Both the position numbers and the translations under genes were made by a program. From positions 3,482,001-3,546,000 of the forward strand of contig NZ_CP061813.1 of NCBI RefSeq assembly GCF_014784055.1: DNA of 64,000 nucleotides, written 5' to 3'. How positions within the stretch are numbered: the first letter of the stretch is position 1; every line of letters starts with the position of its first letter. The stretch is from Polaribacter haliotis (GTDB taxonomy: Bacteria > Bacteroidota > Bacteroidia > Flavobacteriales > Flavobacteriaceae). Shown here piece by piece: positions 10,592 to 18,459 of the stretch. Below the pieces are notes generated by a model. The model saw only the letters and a list, made by a program, of their open reading frames with translations, was not told where the DNA came from and did not search any database.

Positions 10592-11821
10592 ATGAATGGT
10601 AAAATAAGATTAGATACCAGAAAGAATCAAGAGAGAAAAGAAGGGTTTCCTGTTGTGGTTTTCTTGAACCATAAAGGTAAGCAGAAAAACGTGAGTTTGG
10701 GTGTTTATTTTCATTTAAAGGATTGGGATTTAAAAAACCAAATGCCAATTAAAAACCCTAAAATGGCTTTATTTGTTAGAAAGAAACAATTATTGTTAGA
10801 TGAAATTGTTTTTGATTATAAAACTACCAGAAAAGCGAATTTAGAAAGCGCAAAAAAAATATTATTAGGTGGTAGTGGTTTTACTAATATTGTTTCTTTC
10901 TATGAGTTTTACGAATCTTACTTATCTGAATTAACTGCTGCGCAAAAAAAATCTACTCACAATATTTATAAAACTGCTTTAGATCAATTAAAAAAATATA
11001 GAACTAATTTAGATTTTACAGATGTAGACTATTCTACTTTAAATGGTTTTAAAGATTGGCGTATTTCTTTGGGTAATTCTAAATCTACTGTACATACTTA
11101 TTTACGTAAAATTAGAACAGTTTATAATGAAGCTGTAAGGCGTGGGGTTGCAAAAGACACAAAACCATTTGATGGAGTTTTTAAAGGAATTACTGTAAAG
11201 AGTAACAGAACTAAAAAACGAAATATTACAAAAGAATCTATAGTTAAATTAGAAAATGCAATGTTGCGTTTAGATGGTAAGGGTAATAAATTGGTTGCGC
11301 CAAAAAAATTACCAATGTATCACCAAAGGGCAATAGATTTGTGGTTGTTGTTGTTTTACTTTGGTGGGCAAGATTTAAAAGATGTATATTATCTGGAGTA
11401 TAAAAACATTAATAATGGTAGGGTGTATTTTACCAGGAGTAAATTAGCTGGTTCTGGTTATCAGTTCGATTTGAAAATTGTACCAAAGGCGCAAAAAATT
11501 ATTGATAAGTATAAAGTAAAAGGTAAATATCTGTTTCCTTGGCCTAAAGATTTTGATTCTTACAAATCTTTTAGAGATAATTTAAGAAGGTCTTTAGATT
11601 TTGTTCAGAAGCAGGAAAAAATAGAAGTATTGCCATTAGGTGGGCAAATTAGAATTAAAGTTGCGCGCCATACTTTTGCTACTTTGGGTAAAAATTTATT
11701 TTTAGATAGCGATTTATTACGTGAGTTAATGGGCCATGAAAGAAATGATGTAGATACTATTTACAAAGATAAATATCCAGAAATATTGCGTGATGAAGCG
11801 CATTTAAAAATTATTGAATAA
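10592..11821 (+). CDS. int: Prophage tyrosine integrase
   Basis: A 409-aa phage integrase expected to recombine the tRNA-Arg attachment core. An N-terminal arm-type DNA-binding domain covers roughly residues 1-95, a core-binding SAM-like domain roughly 100-195, and the catalytic domain 205-409. The second Arg (R359 in KVARHTFAT), the GH motif (H382) and the nucleophile (Y391) are visible. Two deviations: the usual Arg I position reads FGGQD (G258-Q260) with no Arg, and the box II His is Lys (K356). Loss of Arg I has a precedent in IntDOT of CTnDOT. It lies directly beside the attachment core. Confidence 0.92.
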   Translation: MNGKIRLDTRKNQERKEGFPVVVFLNHKGKQKNVSLGVYFHLKDWDLKNQMPIKNPKMALFVRKKQLLLDEIVFDYKTTRKANLESAKKILLGGSGFTNIVSFYEFYESYLSELTAAQKKSTHNIYKTALDQLKKYRTNLDFTDVDYSTLNGFKDWRISLGNSKSTVHTYLRKIRTVYNEAVRRGVAKDTKPFDGVFKGITVKSNRTKKRNITKESIVKLENAMLRLDGKGNKLVAPKKLPMYHQRAIDLWLLLFYFGGQDLKDVYYLEYKNINNGRVYFTRSKLAGSGYQFDLKIVPKAQKIIDKYKVKGKYLFPWPKDFDSYKSFRDNLRRSLDFVQKQEKIEVLPLGGQIRIKVARHTFATLGKNLFLDSDLLRELMGHERNDVDTIYKDKYPEILRDEAHLKIIE

Positions 11822-12349
11822 CTACCAATCTTCTTTATTAGAATAAATTGTAAATTTATCTGTAAAATACTTTTGATAGTAGTTTAGATTCTTAATGTTT
11901 ATTTTGGTTCTTTTAATTTTGTTGTTTTTTACAACGTATTGTTCTAATCTTAAAGATTTATTATTGTTTAGTGTTCCGGAAACAAAGTTTTTTATTGTGA
12001 CTCTATATTTTTTTTCTTTAAAGTCTATAGAAACGTTGTAGTGGTTTACTTGTTGAATGTAAAAGGCAGAAAACATTGCAGAACCACCATATTTTTGATG
12101 GTTAATTTTATCGTTTTCTATTGAAAAAGAAATTGTGTTTTCGGTTTCTTTTAAGTTATTAGTGTTAAAATTTATTAAACTTTTTTCTTTAAAGTTTGTT
12201 TTTAAATCTAATGTATCTTTATTTTCAAAAACCTTTTGCCACACAATATTTCCTTTATCAACTTTAAAATTATATAAAGTATCTACGTATTTTTGACTAA
12301 AACCAGATAAAGTTGTTAAGATTAATAATATAGATGCAATTCTTTTCAT
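11822..12349 (-). CDS. Secreted protein, possibly DUF4468/TBP-like fold
   Basis: A 175-aa protein with a clear signal peptide (MKRIASILLILTTLSGFSQ), so it is exported. After it comes IVWQKVFE, which resembles the start of DUF4468 domains found in Bacteroidota secreted proteins; this match is tentative. It is encoded next to the integrase on the repressor strand, a common place for genes expressed in lysogens that alter the host. No function can be assigned. Confidence 0.6.
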   Translation of the reverse strand: MKRIASILLILTTLSGFSQKYVDTLYNFKVDKGNIVWQKVFENKDTLDLKTNFKEKSLINFNTNNLKETENTISFSIENDKINHQKYGGSAMFSAFYIQQVNHYNVSIDFKEKKYRVTIKNFVSGTLNNNKSLRLEQYVVKNNKIKRTKINIKNLNYYQKYFTDKFTIYSNKEDW

Positions 12350-12362
12350 GTGTTTTGGTTTT

Positions 12363-12408
12363 ATCTGTCTGTAGGCAGATATTTTGGTTTATCTGTCTAT
12401 AAACAGAT
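12363..12408. repeat. Two tandem small palindromes between repressor and secreted protein gene
   Basis: Two direct copies with a 28-bp period each contain an ATCTG...CAGAT palindrome (12363-12380 and 12391-12408). They fill the 62-bp gap between the repressor stop and the downstream start. They could be operators or weak hairpins; neither has a T-run in the direction of transcription. Confidence 0.45.
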
Positions 12409-12411
12409 ATT

Positions 12412-13101
12412 TTAAAATAAATAACTACTTGCTTGGACTTTAAAGATACTAATAATTTGGTTCTTTTTTATTTCTTGTGGTGGGAATTCTTCTTTTTTAT
12501 TGTCTGTTGGTTTGCTTATTAAAGTAAAATAATCTTCTGTAGATCCTTTCGTAATTACTTTTATCATTCTGTAATTATCTTTGGTAACAATGGCGTAAAT
12601 TTCGCCAAATGGTAAAAACTCCTGCCAATTGTCTAATTGTTTTATACCAATTGCATCTCCATGTTTTATAATTTTAGCCATAGATTGTCCTGAAGCGCGT
12701 ATAACAAAATCGCAACCTGTAAAAAATGGGTGTAATATAATAGATGTTGGTTTAATGGCTTGGTTTTGTGTAAAATCTTCAAAACCTGCAGCGAATTCTA
12801 CATCATAATAAGGCACGCCTTCTGGTAAATAATTTACAGTTTCTTCTGTTACTTTAGATTGGAATTCTTCTTTTAATTCGTATTGGTTTTTTGTGCCAAC
12901 AATTGCATTTTCTAAATATTCTAGAATAATGTTTAATGTTTTTACTCTTGGTGTAATGTTGTCATCTTCTAACACATTTCTGGCAGAAGTTAGAGATATT
13001 TCTGTGTTTTTTCCAATATCGTAAGCTGTAATATTATTTTCTTCTGCTAATTTCCTTATTAAAATAACCTTTTTTTTAGATTCCATAATACTGATTTTCA
13101 A
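12412..13101 (-). CDS. Prophage repressor, HTH plus S24 (LexA/CI-like) peptidase
   Basis: A 229-aa CI-like repressor. An N-terminal HTH covers about residues 8-65 and a C-terminal S24 domain about 95-229. The autocleavage elements are all visible: A105-G106 in FAAGFE as the scissile pair, nucleophile S140 in ASGQSMAK and general base K181 in YRMIKVI. It is therefore expected to cleave itself on RecA activation, linking induction to DNA damage. Translation could start at 13101 or at the second ATG (MESKKK). It is divergent from the Cro-like gene, with a 12-bp palindrome between them. Confidence 0.88.
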   Translation of the reverse strand: MKISIMESKKKVILIRKLAEENNITAYDIGKNTEISLTSARNVLEDDNITPRVKTLNIILEYLENAIVGTKNQYELKEEFQSKVTEETVNYLPEGVPYYDVEFAAGFEDFTQNQAIKPTSIILHPFFTGCDFVIRASGQSMAKIIKHGDAIGIKQLDNWQEFLPFGEIYAIVTKDNYRMIKVITKGSTEDYFTLISKPTDNKKEEFPPQEIKKNQIISIFKVQASSYLF

Positions 13102-13125
13102 CTATATAAAAAATATTTATAAAAT

Positions 13126-13157
13126 ATTATATCAATTGTTATGTTAATTGATATAAT
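13126..13157. promoter_or_regulatory. Operator palindrome of the lysis/lysogeny switch
   Basis: ATTATATCAATT at 13126-13137 and its exact complement at 13146-13157 form a 12-bp inverted repeat with an 8-base centre. It lies between the divergent repressor and Cro-like genes and just upstream of the rightward -7 element at 13164, so a bound repressor would block the early rightward promoter. Confidence 0.7.
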
Positions 13158-13163
13158 TTGATA

Positions 13164-13171
13164 TATATTTG
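13164..13171 (+). promoter_or_regulatory. -7 element of the early rightward promoter
   Basis: TATATTTG matches TAnnTTTG and lies 7 bp right of the operator palindrome and about 80 bp before the Cro-like gene. On the other strand TATAGTTG (about 13101-13108) may be the matching element for the repressor. Confidence 0.55.
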
Positions 13172-13250
13172 TAGAGTAGTGCAACTCACTTTTCAAAAGT
13201 AAAGAAAATAATAAGAGTAGAGAAGTTCACTTCTATAAAATACTATAAAA

Positions 13251-13493
13251 ATGGTAGATGAAATTAAAGGAAATATTGAGTTAAAAAACGCTTTGCCTTA
13301 TGGTACTATAAAGAAGATAACAGAAACTTTTGGTTACAAAAGCCAAGGCAATGTTAGCGAGGTAATTGCAGGAAACAAAAAAGGAAACACTCTTTTAATA
13401 GAATGTGCAGAAAAAATTGTTACAGCTTATGAAGATTGTGGTTTTGAAGAAAAAATAACTGAAATACTAAAAGGTTATGATGTTTCAAAATAA
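13251..13493 (+). CDS. Cro-like HTH protein
   Basis: An 80-aa protein encoded first on the rightward early transcript, opposite the repressor. The segment YGTIKKITETFGYKSQGNVSEVIAGNKKGN has the spacing of a helix-turn-helix. By position and size it is the likely Cro counterpart. Its stop overlaps the next gene by 17 bp. Confidence 0.65.
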   Translation: MVDEIKGNIELKNALPYGTIKKITETFGYKSQGNVSEVIAGNKKGNTLLIECAEKIVTAYEDCGFEEKITEILKGYDVSK

Positions 13494-13809
13494 AAAGTTT
13501 ACAAAGCAGGAAAAGGTAGTTGCAGAGTTAATTGCTTTTGGTTTTTCTGAAAAAGAAATTGCTGTAAAATTATTTATAGCAGAATCTACTGTGCATACAC
13601 ATGCTAAAAATATCAGAAAAAAAATAAATGCTAGAAGTGCTGTAGATGTTGCAAGGTTTTACATTGTAGAGAATCCTGCTAAATTTTTTGCAACTGTATT
13701 GTTTTTAATACTTCAGAACTTCATGGTTTTTACGTCAACAGATTTCGATGGTAAAATATTTAGAGCAGGAAGAAAATCACAAAAAATTAGAAAATATGAA
13801 ATTATATAA
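13477..13809 (+). CDS. LuxR/GerE-type HTH protein
   Basis: A 110-aa protein whose residues 8-65 fit a GerE helix-turn-helix: FTKQEKVVAELIAFGFSEKE then STVHTHAKNIRKKI. The remaining C-terminus contains a hydrophobic stretch (FFATVLFLILQNFMVF) that may be a membrane segment. It overlaps the Cro-like gene and is probably an early regulator, but target and partner are unknown. Confidence 0.7.
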   Translation: MMFQNKKFTKQEKVVAELIAFGFSEKEIAVKLFIAESTVHTHAKNIRKKINARSAVDVARFYIVENPAKFFATVLFLILQNFMVFTSTDFDGKIFRAGRKSQKIRKYEII

Positions 13810-14014
13810 GCCATTTGCAATAAAGTGTAGTAGTCTAAAGAATCGTTTTAAAAGTTTAGGATTTATGGGGATGACCGCTTTTTATAACGTGTGCAAATCT
13901 TTAGACACTACACTAAATGGTTTTGATATTATTAGGTTTTGGAAATTTAACCAGGCAGACGAAAAATTTTTAAATAAGGTAGAAATTATTTTAAATAAAT
14001 TGAAGTATGAGTAA
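13796..14014 (+). CDS. Small early phage protein
   Basis: A 72-aa basic protein starting MKLYKPFAIKC. The ATG at 13796 overlaps the upstream stop by 14 bp and is preferred over the upstream GTG at 13748, which would add 16 residues of deeply overlapping sequence. No family recognised. Confidence 0.55.
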   Translation: MKLYKPFAIKCSSLKNRFKSLGFMGMTAFYNVCKSLDTTLNGFDIIRFWKFNQADEKFLNKVEIILNKLKYE

Positions 14015-14162
14015 TGAAGATAAAGATACTGTAGCAGAAAACTTGGTAAAAAGTTGGGTTAAGATCTTAAAGGAAGCTGGTTATTCTTACGATGAAATGA
14101 TTATAATTTTTAGAACAGCGAAGTTAAAAGCAGATTGTTTAATAGCAAAAGCGCAATTATGA
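14007..14162 (+). CDS. Small early phage protein (51 aa)
   Basis: ATG at 14007 opens MSNEDKDTVAENLVKSWVKI and runs to TGA at 14160-14162. It overlaps the previous gene by 8 bp and the next by 4 bp (ATGA), which supports it as a real coupled gene. Mostly helical; function unknown. Confidence 0.6.
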   Translation: MSNEDKDTVAENLVKSWVKILKEAGYSYDEMIIIFRTAKLKADCLIAKAQL

Positions 14163-14458
14163 ATGTAATTTCTGTAGACGAGTTAAAAGATAAAGATTTG
14201 GTAATAATTTCTAGAAAACAATTACACGATTTTATGATAGAGGTTAACGTAAAAACTTCTGTAGATAAGCGTGTAAAGTGGATAGACAGAAAAACTGCCA
14301 AAGCTAAATATAAAGTAACTGCGCATTGGTTAAGAATTGCAGAAAAGGATCCTTTTTCTATGTTGCAGGTAATGAACGGTAAAGGTCCTACTTCTCCTAA
14401 AAAATATAAAGAAAGTAGTATACAAGACGAACAACAAAGACAAAGCGAATGTTATTAG
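14159..14458 (+). CDS. Small early phage protein (99 aa)
   Basis: The start at ATG 14159 (MNVISVDELKDKDLVIISRK) overlaps the previous stop as ATGA and is preferred to a TTG at 14135. The pattern VSVDELKDKDLVIISRKQL resembles small phage or plasmid DNA-binding proteins with a later helical part containing KWIDRKTAKAKYKVTAHWLR, which may be a helix-turn-helix. Not firmly recognised. Confidence 0.6.
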   Translation: MNVISVDELKDKDLVIISRKQLHDFMIEVNVKTSVDKRVKWIDRKTAKAKYKVTAHWLRIAEKDPFSMLQVMNGKGPTSPKKYKESSIQDEQQRQSECY

Positions 14459-14604
14459 TAGATAATTTTAAAAATGAAGATGTTTTAAAGCAGAATTGTA
14501 AAGTTGGTAGAAGTTACCCTGTTTGTGAGTCTGGTAAACTATGTAATCCGCAATCTGAATTTGATATGATTGAATCTTGTAGAAATTGTAATAAACAACT
14601 ATAA
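14449..14604 (+). CDS. Small Cys-rich phage protein (51 aa)
   Basis: Starts MLLVDNFKNEDVLKQNCKVG and overlaps the previous gene by 10 bp. Six cysteines, including CESGKLC and SCRNC, suggest a small metal-binding fold. Function unknown. Confidence 0.5.
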   Translation: MLLVDNFKNEDVLKQNCKVGRSYPVCESGKLCNPQSEFDMIESCRNCNKQL

Positions 14605-14607
14605 GTT

Positions 14608-14763
14608 ATGGAAGGTAAAAAAAAGCATGTGGTTTCTTGGAAAGATAATGTAAACCCAATTACTGGTTGGCCAAGGCCTAAAAGTCACCCAAAAGCATTA
14701 ACGGAGCCAAGGTATTCTATATCTAGAATAGATACAAATGGTTTTAATTCTAAACACGATTAA
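14608..14763 (+). CDS. Small phage protein (51 aa)
   Basis: Starts MEGKKKHVVSWKDNVNPITG, rich in Trp, Pro and Lys, and fits tightly between its neighbours with 3-bp and 2-bp gaps. No family recognised; gene status rests on the packing. Confidence 0.45.
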   Translation: MEGKKKHVVSWKDNVNPITGWPRPKSHPKALTEPRYSISRIDTNGFNSKHD

Positions 14764-14765
14764 TT

Positions 14766-15038
14766 ATGAAAAAGAAAATCAACAAATTAAAAAAACATGT
14801 TATTTCTGCAGGTGTTCCTGTAGAAAAGCAAAAAGCAGTAAAAGTATATTTATCTATTGTTTTACTTGGTAATAAAATGCCAGAAGTAGCAGATTATTTT
14901 GGTTTAACTGAATTAAAGGTGCAATCAATTTTAACGAAAGGTGCTTTTAGGTTGGAAAATAACAAAGCTTTTAGAGTTGTTATGCATAAAATTTCTAAAG
15001 CATATATGTTTAATGAAGAACTTGAATTGGTAGCTTAA
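14766..15038 (+). CDS. Small HTH-like phage protein
   Basis: A 90-aa basic protein. The segment LLGNKMPEVADYFGLTELKVQSIL has the layout of a helix-turn-helix. Its stop overlaps the ATG of the replication gene (TAATG), so translation is probably coupled. Function unknown. Confidence 0.55.
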   Translation: MKKKINKLKKHVISAGVPVEKQKAVKVYLSIVLLGNKMPEVADYFGLTELKVQSILTKGAFRLENNKAFRVVMHKISKAYMFNEELELVA

Positions 15039-15526
15039 TGAGTAGATCACATTCTTTTTCTGTAGAAGTTGCTGGTGCTTATAATGTGGATGTTGCTTTA
15101 ATGTTGCAGCACATGTGTTTTTGGTACGAAAAAGTAGTTTCAGATGATGTAAATAAGTTTAAGGGTGAATATTGGGTTCGAATGAAATTAACGCAAATGA
15201 ACCACCAATTTCCTTATTGGGGTATTTCTAAAATTAGGCATTTAGTAGATAAAATGTTAGATGAAAAATTAATTAAAAAAGGTGAATTTAATACCAAAAA
15301 AAACGACAGAACAAAATGGTATACTTTAACAAAAAAAGGTAAAAATTTATTGAAAATATCTGTTGAGAAATCACCTAAAAAAGTGACTGCCGAAATTGGC
15401 AATAACAAGACTGCCGAAATTGACAGTCTGACTGCCGAAATTGGCAACTCTAAATATAAGGAAGTAGATATAAAAGATAGATATATATTATTACTAGAGA
15501 AAATAGAAAAAATATTTCATTATTAG
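15038..15526 (+). CDS. Replication initiator/replisome organiser, N-terminal winged-helix part
   Basis: A 162-aa protein with an N-terminal winged-helix domain, approximately residues 1-105 (VALMLQHMCFWYEK then WGISKIRHLVDKMLDEKLIKKG), as in phage replisome organisers. The next part encodes three copies of a TAEIG-type peptide because the DNA carries three iterons. An origin inside the initiator gene is known from lambda O. The protein is short for the family and the next gene looks like the missing C-terminal domain, so the gene may be split. Confidence 0.7.
   Translation: MSRSHSFSVEVAGAYNVDVALMLQHMCFWYEKVVSDDVNKFKGEYWVRMKLTQMNHQFPYWGISKIRHLVDKMLDEKLIKKGEFNTKKNDRTKWYTLTKKGKNLLKISVEKSPKKVTAEIGNNKTAEIDSLTAEIGNSKYKEVDIKDRYILLLEKIEKIFHY
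15385..15447 (+). repeat. Three iterons, candidate phage replication origin
   Basis: GACTGCCGAAATTGGCA occurs at 15385, 15409 (with GACA at the end) and 15430, spaced 24 and 21 bp. Each core contains a TGCC-GAAATT-GGCA palindrome; the middle copy has one change. They lie inside the predicted initiator gene. Confidence 0.7.
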
Positions 15527-15537
15527 AAATATCTGCT

Positions 15538-15954
15538 ATGCAAAATAGACTTAAAATTTCTACAGTAAAAAACAATATTTCAATTTTTGTAAAACACTCA
15601 ATTTCTACTCAAGAAATTTATAATAACGATGGTGAATTATTTAAGCATTTTGGAAATTGGATTCGTAAACAAAATTTAAAAGATGCAGATTTAGAAACAG
15701 AATTAAATTGGTTTATAAATGTTTTTAATAAAATTTCTAATAGAGATTTTAAAATAACAGAAACTTTGCAAAAGAGTTTTTCTAAACAATTTGCAGTTGG
15801 TTATTCTGGAGCAGATTTTAGAAAGGCAATTGCTAATTTATATTCTTCATCGCCTAAAAATAAGTGGCATTTAGAACAGAACTTCAAGTTTGCAACACCA
15901 GAGTATTTGCTAAAAGAAGATAATTTGAATAAGTATTTAAACTTCAAAATATAA
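15538..15954 (+). CDS. Replication protein, C-terminal-domain-like
   Basis: A 138-aa protein whose end (GADFRKAIANLYSSSPKNKW then TPEYLLKEDNLNKYL) resembles the C-terminal domain of phage replication initiators. It follows the winged-helix gene by 11 bp in another frame. That frame is open back to about 15467, so a frameshift could join the two; a genuine two-gene arrangement is also possible. Confidence 0.6.
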   Translation: MQNRLKISTVKNNISIFVKHSISTQEIYNNDGELFKHFGNWIRKQNLKDADLETELNWFINVFNKISNRDFKITETLQKSFSKQFAVGYSGADFRKAIANLYSSSPKNKWHLEQNFKFATPEYLLKEDNLNKYLNFKI

Positions 15955-16466
15955 TGCAAGACAATAAAAAGAAAATACAAGGTAATAACGATTTCTGGGA
16001 TATTAAAAAAGCAGGTAACAGGTTGCTTTGGCGTTTTTCTGAAGATAAAAACGGTAAGATGCAAAACTTTACACCTAATGATGCAGATAAGTTGGCTTTA
16101 AAATCTGTTTTAAGTTTTATAAATAAGCAAACTTCAGGAATTATTGAAAGGCATAATGTTTATGCAAAGTTATATATAATGCAATTAGTAGGAGATATTA
16201 GGCGTCATGGAACAACTGTTTTTAACGATAGTGTTTTTGCAGAGTTATCTCACAAATTATCAAAACCATTGGAATTGTATTACACAACTTTCTATGAAGA
16301 TTTAGCTTCTAATCAATTAAACAGATTAGCAGAAGGAACTTTTACCACAAAAGAAGGTGAAGCTATTGTTATGGATTACCAACGTTTTAAAGATACGTTT
16401 CCTTTAGATTTAGTAAAGTCTAAAATAAATGATAGAATGATAGCAACTTTACATAGAAGAAGTTAA
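15954..16466 (+). CDS. Phage protein in replication cluster
   Basis: A 170-aa protein overlapping the previous stop by one base. It is mostly helical, with the segment FTPNDADKLALKSVLSFINK near the start. No family recognised; its position between initiator and ATPase genes suggests a replication role. Confidence 0.55.
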   Translation: MQDNKKKIQGNNDFWDIKKAGNRLLWRFSEDKNGKMQNFTPNDADKLALKSVLSFINKQTSGIIERHNVYAKLYIMQLVGDIRRHGTTVFNDSVFAELSHKLSKPLELYYTTFYEDLASNQLNRLAEGTFTTKEGEAIVMDYQRFKDTFPLDLVKSKINDRMIATLHRRS

Positions 16467-16467
16467 G

Positions 16468-17283
16468 ATGTTTAATTTAGAAGAAAAACCAAAAGAACCA
16501 ATAGTTTCAGACGATTTTTTAAAAGATATTTTATCTAAAAGAATTAAGTCTACAGATACTATAAAACAAAATGAATTTATTATGAAAATTGGTAATACAA
16601 ATAAATTTTCTAAAGGTGATATTTCTGGGTGGATTGGTTTGGCTAAATCTAAAAAAACATTCGCATTAACAATGTTTGTTTCTGCTTTGGTTGGTTGCCT
16701 CCGTTTGTTTGATGTGTTTAACGCAAATAAAGAATGTAAGGTTTTGTATGTAGATACAGAACAAAGTCCTGCAGATGTGCAAAGAGTTACAAAGAGAATT
16801 CAAAAGATGTCAGGTGCAGAAGATAATTTATTTATGTATGGCCTACGTCCTTATAGCGCAAAAGAAAGAGTAGAAGCAATTGTGTTACTTCTTAAGGAAC
16901 ATAAGGATATAGATGTTTTAATTATTGATGGTGTACGTGATTTGGTAATGAGTGTTAATAATGATGTTGAGTGTACGGAAGTAATTAATTTGTTAATGAA
17001 ATGGTCTTTTGAATATGAAATTCATATAGCAACAGTGTTGCATCAAAACAAAGGAGATGGAAATGCAAGAGGTCATTTAGGAACAGAATTATATAATAAA
17101 TCGCAATCAATAATTAGAATTACTAAAGATGAAAACGATAGTTCGGTAAGTACTGTAGAAGAAGTAATTGGACGTGGTAAAGGTTTTGAAAAGTTTTCTT
17201 TTAGAGTAAATGATAATGGTTTGCCAGAAGTATGTGAGTTGGCTTTAAATTCGATAAATGTAGATAAAGCGCCATGGGAATAG
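16468..17283 (+). CDS. RecA-fold ATPase (RepA/AAA_25-like helicase or loader)
   Basis: A 271-aa RecA-fold ATPase. A Walker A-like loop, GLAKSKKTFALT, is at about residues 57-68, lacking the canonical GKT/GKS but with a Lys pair. Then VLYVDTEQSP, Walker B VLIIDGVRDL near residue 155 and a sensor-like ATVLHQNKG are visible. This pattern fits the RepA/AAA_25 group found in phage replication modules. It follows the initiator genes and probably acts as helicase or helicase loader. Confidence 0.75.
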   Translation: MFNLEEKPKEPIVSDDFLKDILSKRIKSTDTIKQNEFIMKIGNTNKFSKGDISGWIGLAKSKKTFALTMFVSALVGCLRLFDVFNANKECKVLYVDTEQSPADVQRVTKRIQKMSGAEDNLFMYGLRPYSAKERVEAIVLLLKEHKDIDVLIIDGVRDLVMSVNNDVECTEVINLLMKWSFEYEIHIATVLHQNKGDGNARGHLGTELYNKSQSIIRITKDENDSSVSTVEEVIGRGKGFEKFSFRVNDNGLPEVCELALNSINVDKAPWE

Positions 17284-17528
17284 TTAAAGAAATTCAATTA
17301 GATATTAATAAAGCAATGAGTATTTGTATAAGAAACGGTGTAAAAGTTTATCCTGTTCCTGTTGGTAGAATGTTTGCAATAGAAGTAGATAAAGGTGCTG
17401 GGGTTTTTAAAAGATATGAAACTTTAGTTAGTTCTAAAGAAGTTGCTGCAAGTCAAAGAAAAACTTATATAGCTTGGGCTAAACAAATATTAAAACAAAA
17501 AGAAGATGCCAATAATACCAAAACCTAA
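17274..17528 (+). CDS. Small phage protein (84 aa)
   Basis: Starts MGIVKEIQLDINKAMSICIR and overlaps both neighbours (10 and 23 bp). It looks like a small mixed alpha/beta protein; not recognised. Confidence 0.55.
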   Translation: MGIVKEIQLDINKAMSICIRNGVKVYPVPVGRMFAIEVDKGAGVFKRYETLVSSKEVAASQRKTYIAWAKQILKQKEDANNTKT

Positions 17529-17838
17529 AAAGAAACCTTGGCAACAAGAGAGGGTTGTGCAAGGAAGAAGATTACATGATAATAGTAAGTTCTATAACTC
17601 GCGTGCTTGGCGTAAAGTTTCTAAAGCTTATAAGTTGGCGCATCCAGTTTGTGAGTGTAAAGAATGTAAAGAAAAAGAGTTATTAAAACCTTCAAATGTT
17701 ACAGATCATATCAAGGGGTTACAATTTTTATTAGATAATAAATTAGATCCATATGATTGGAAAGAACTTCAAGCAATGAGTAGTAGTTGTCATAACAAAA
17801 AGTCAGGTCGTGATGCTCATAAAAACAAAATAAAATAG
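17506..17838 (+). CDS. HNH endonuclease
   Basis: A 110-aa HNH nuclease. SRAWRKVSKAYKLAHPVC opens the domain, CECKECKEKEL supplies zinc ligands, the DH pair in VTDHIKGL gives the first catalytic His, and SSCHNKKSGRDAH gives the Asn/His part. In HK97-type phages such a protein is encoded beside the terminase genes and is needed with TerL for cos cleavage, which fits its location. Confidence 0.88.
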   Translation: MPIIPKPKKKPWQQERVVQGRRLHDNSKFYNSRAWRKVSKAYKLAHPVCECKECKEKELLKPSNVTDHIKGLQFLLDNKLDPYDWKELQAMSSSCHNKKSGRDAHKNKIK

Positions 17839-17939
17839 GGGTATGGGGTAAAATCACTACAAGTGAAATCCGCTGTACATCGCCTATAAGTTAGAAAAAT
17901 ACTCACAGTAGTTTTAAAGGTAAGGGGGGTATAAATCAA
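17839..17939 (+). other. Candidate cos region
   Basis: A 101-bp gap between the HNH and terS genes is unusual in base content: it holds GGGGTATGGGGTAAAATC at its left and GGTAAGGGGGGTATAAA at its right, in an AT-rich genome. In HK97-like phages cos lies in this gap. No cohesive-end sequence can be proven by eye. Confidence 0.4.
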
Positions 17940-18458
17940 ATGATTATGAATAAAGATAAAATGAAAATAGTACATACAAATTCAGAAAATAAAAAAACTG
18001 AAAAAAAAGAAACAGAAGTTTCTTCTTTGTATGGTATTTTAAAAGAATTACCGAAGCCAGAACCAGGAATGAAGTTAAACGCTGCGCAAAAAAAGTGGTG
18101 GTATTGGTTTGGGTTTGAGTTTGTGAAAACAAATCATTTTTCTAAAGTTGATTTAATGCATTTACAACAGGCAGCATTTTGGATGGATGCCAGAAGTAAA
18201 GCGATTGCAGAAGTAAATAAATCTAAAGGTATTTCTGGTTTAGTGCAAAAGTTTGCTTCTGGTGCTACAAATGTAACAGGTTATGTTTCTGTAATAGAAA
18301 AAGCGGATAAACATTTAGACGGTGTTTCTGCTCATTTTGGTTTATCTATAAAAGATAGATCTAAAATAAAAGCAGTAGAAGATGGTTCTTCTTCTAACCA
18401 ATTGAGTTTGTTGGATGAGATAGAAGAAATGTTAGGTTCTAAAAAATCGGCTTTATAA
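17940..18458 (+). CDS. Phage terminase small subunit, P27 family
   Basis: A 172-aa TerS. The P27-type pattern is visible: KLNAAQKKWWYWFGFEFVKT, then a helical region (LMHLQQAAFWMDARSKAIAE), G-rich VQKFASGATNVTGYVSV, and HFGLSIKDRSKIK. It recognises the packaging site and partners TerL, which starts 1 bp after its stop. Confidence 0.85.
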   Translation: MIMNKDKMKIVHTNSENKKTEKKETEVSSLYGILKELPKPEPGMKLNAAQKKWWYWFGFEFVKTNHFSKVDLMHLQQAAFWMDARSKAIAEVNKSKGISGLVQKFASGATNVTGYVSVIEKADKHLDGVSAHFGLSIKDRSKIKAVEDGSSSNQLSLLDEIEEMLGSKKSAL

Positions 18459-18459
18459 A

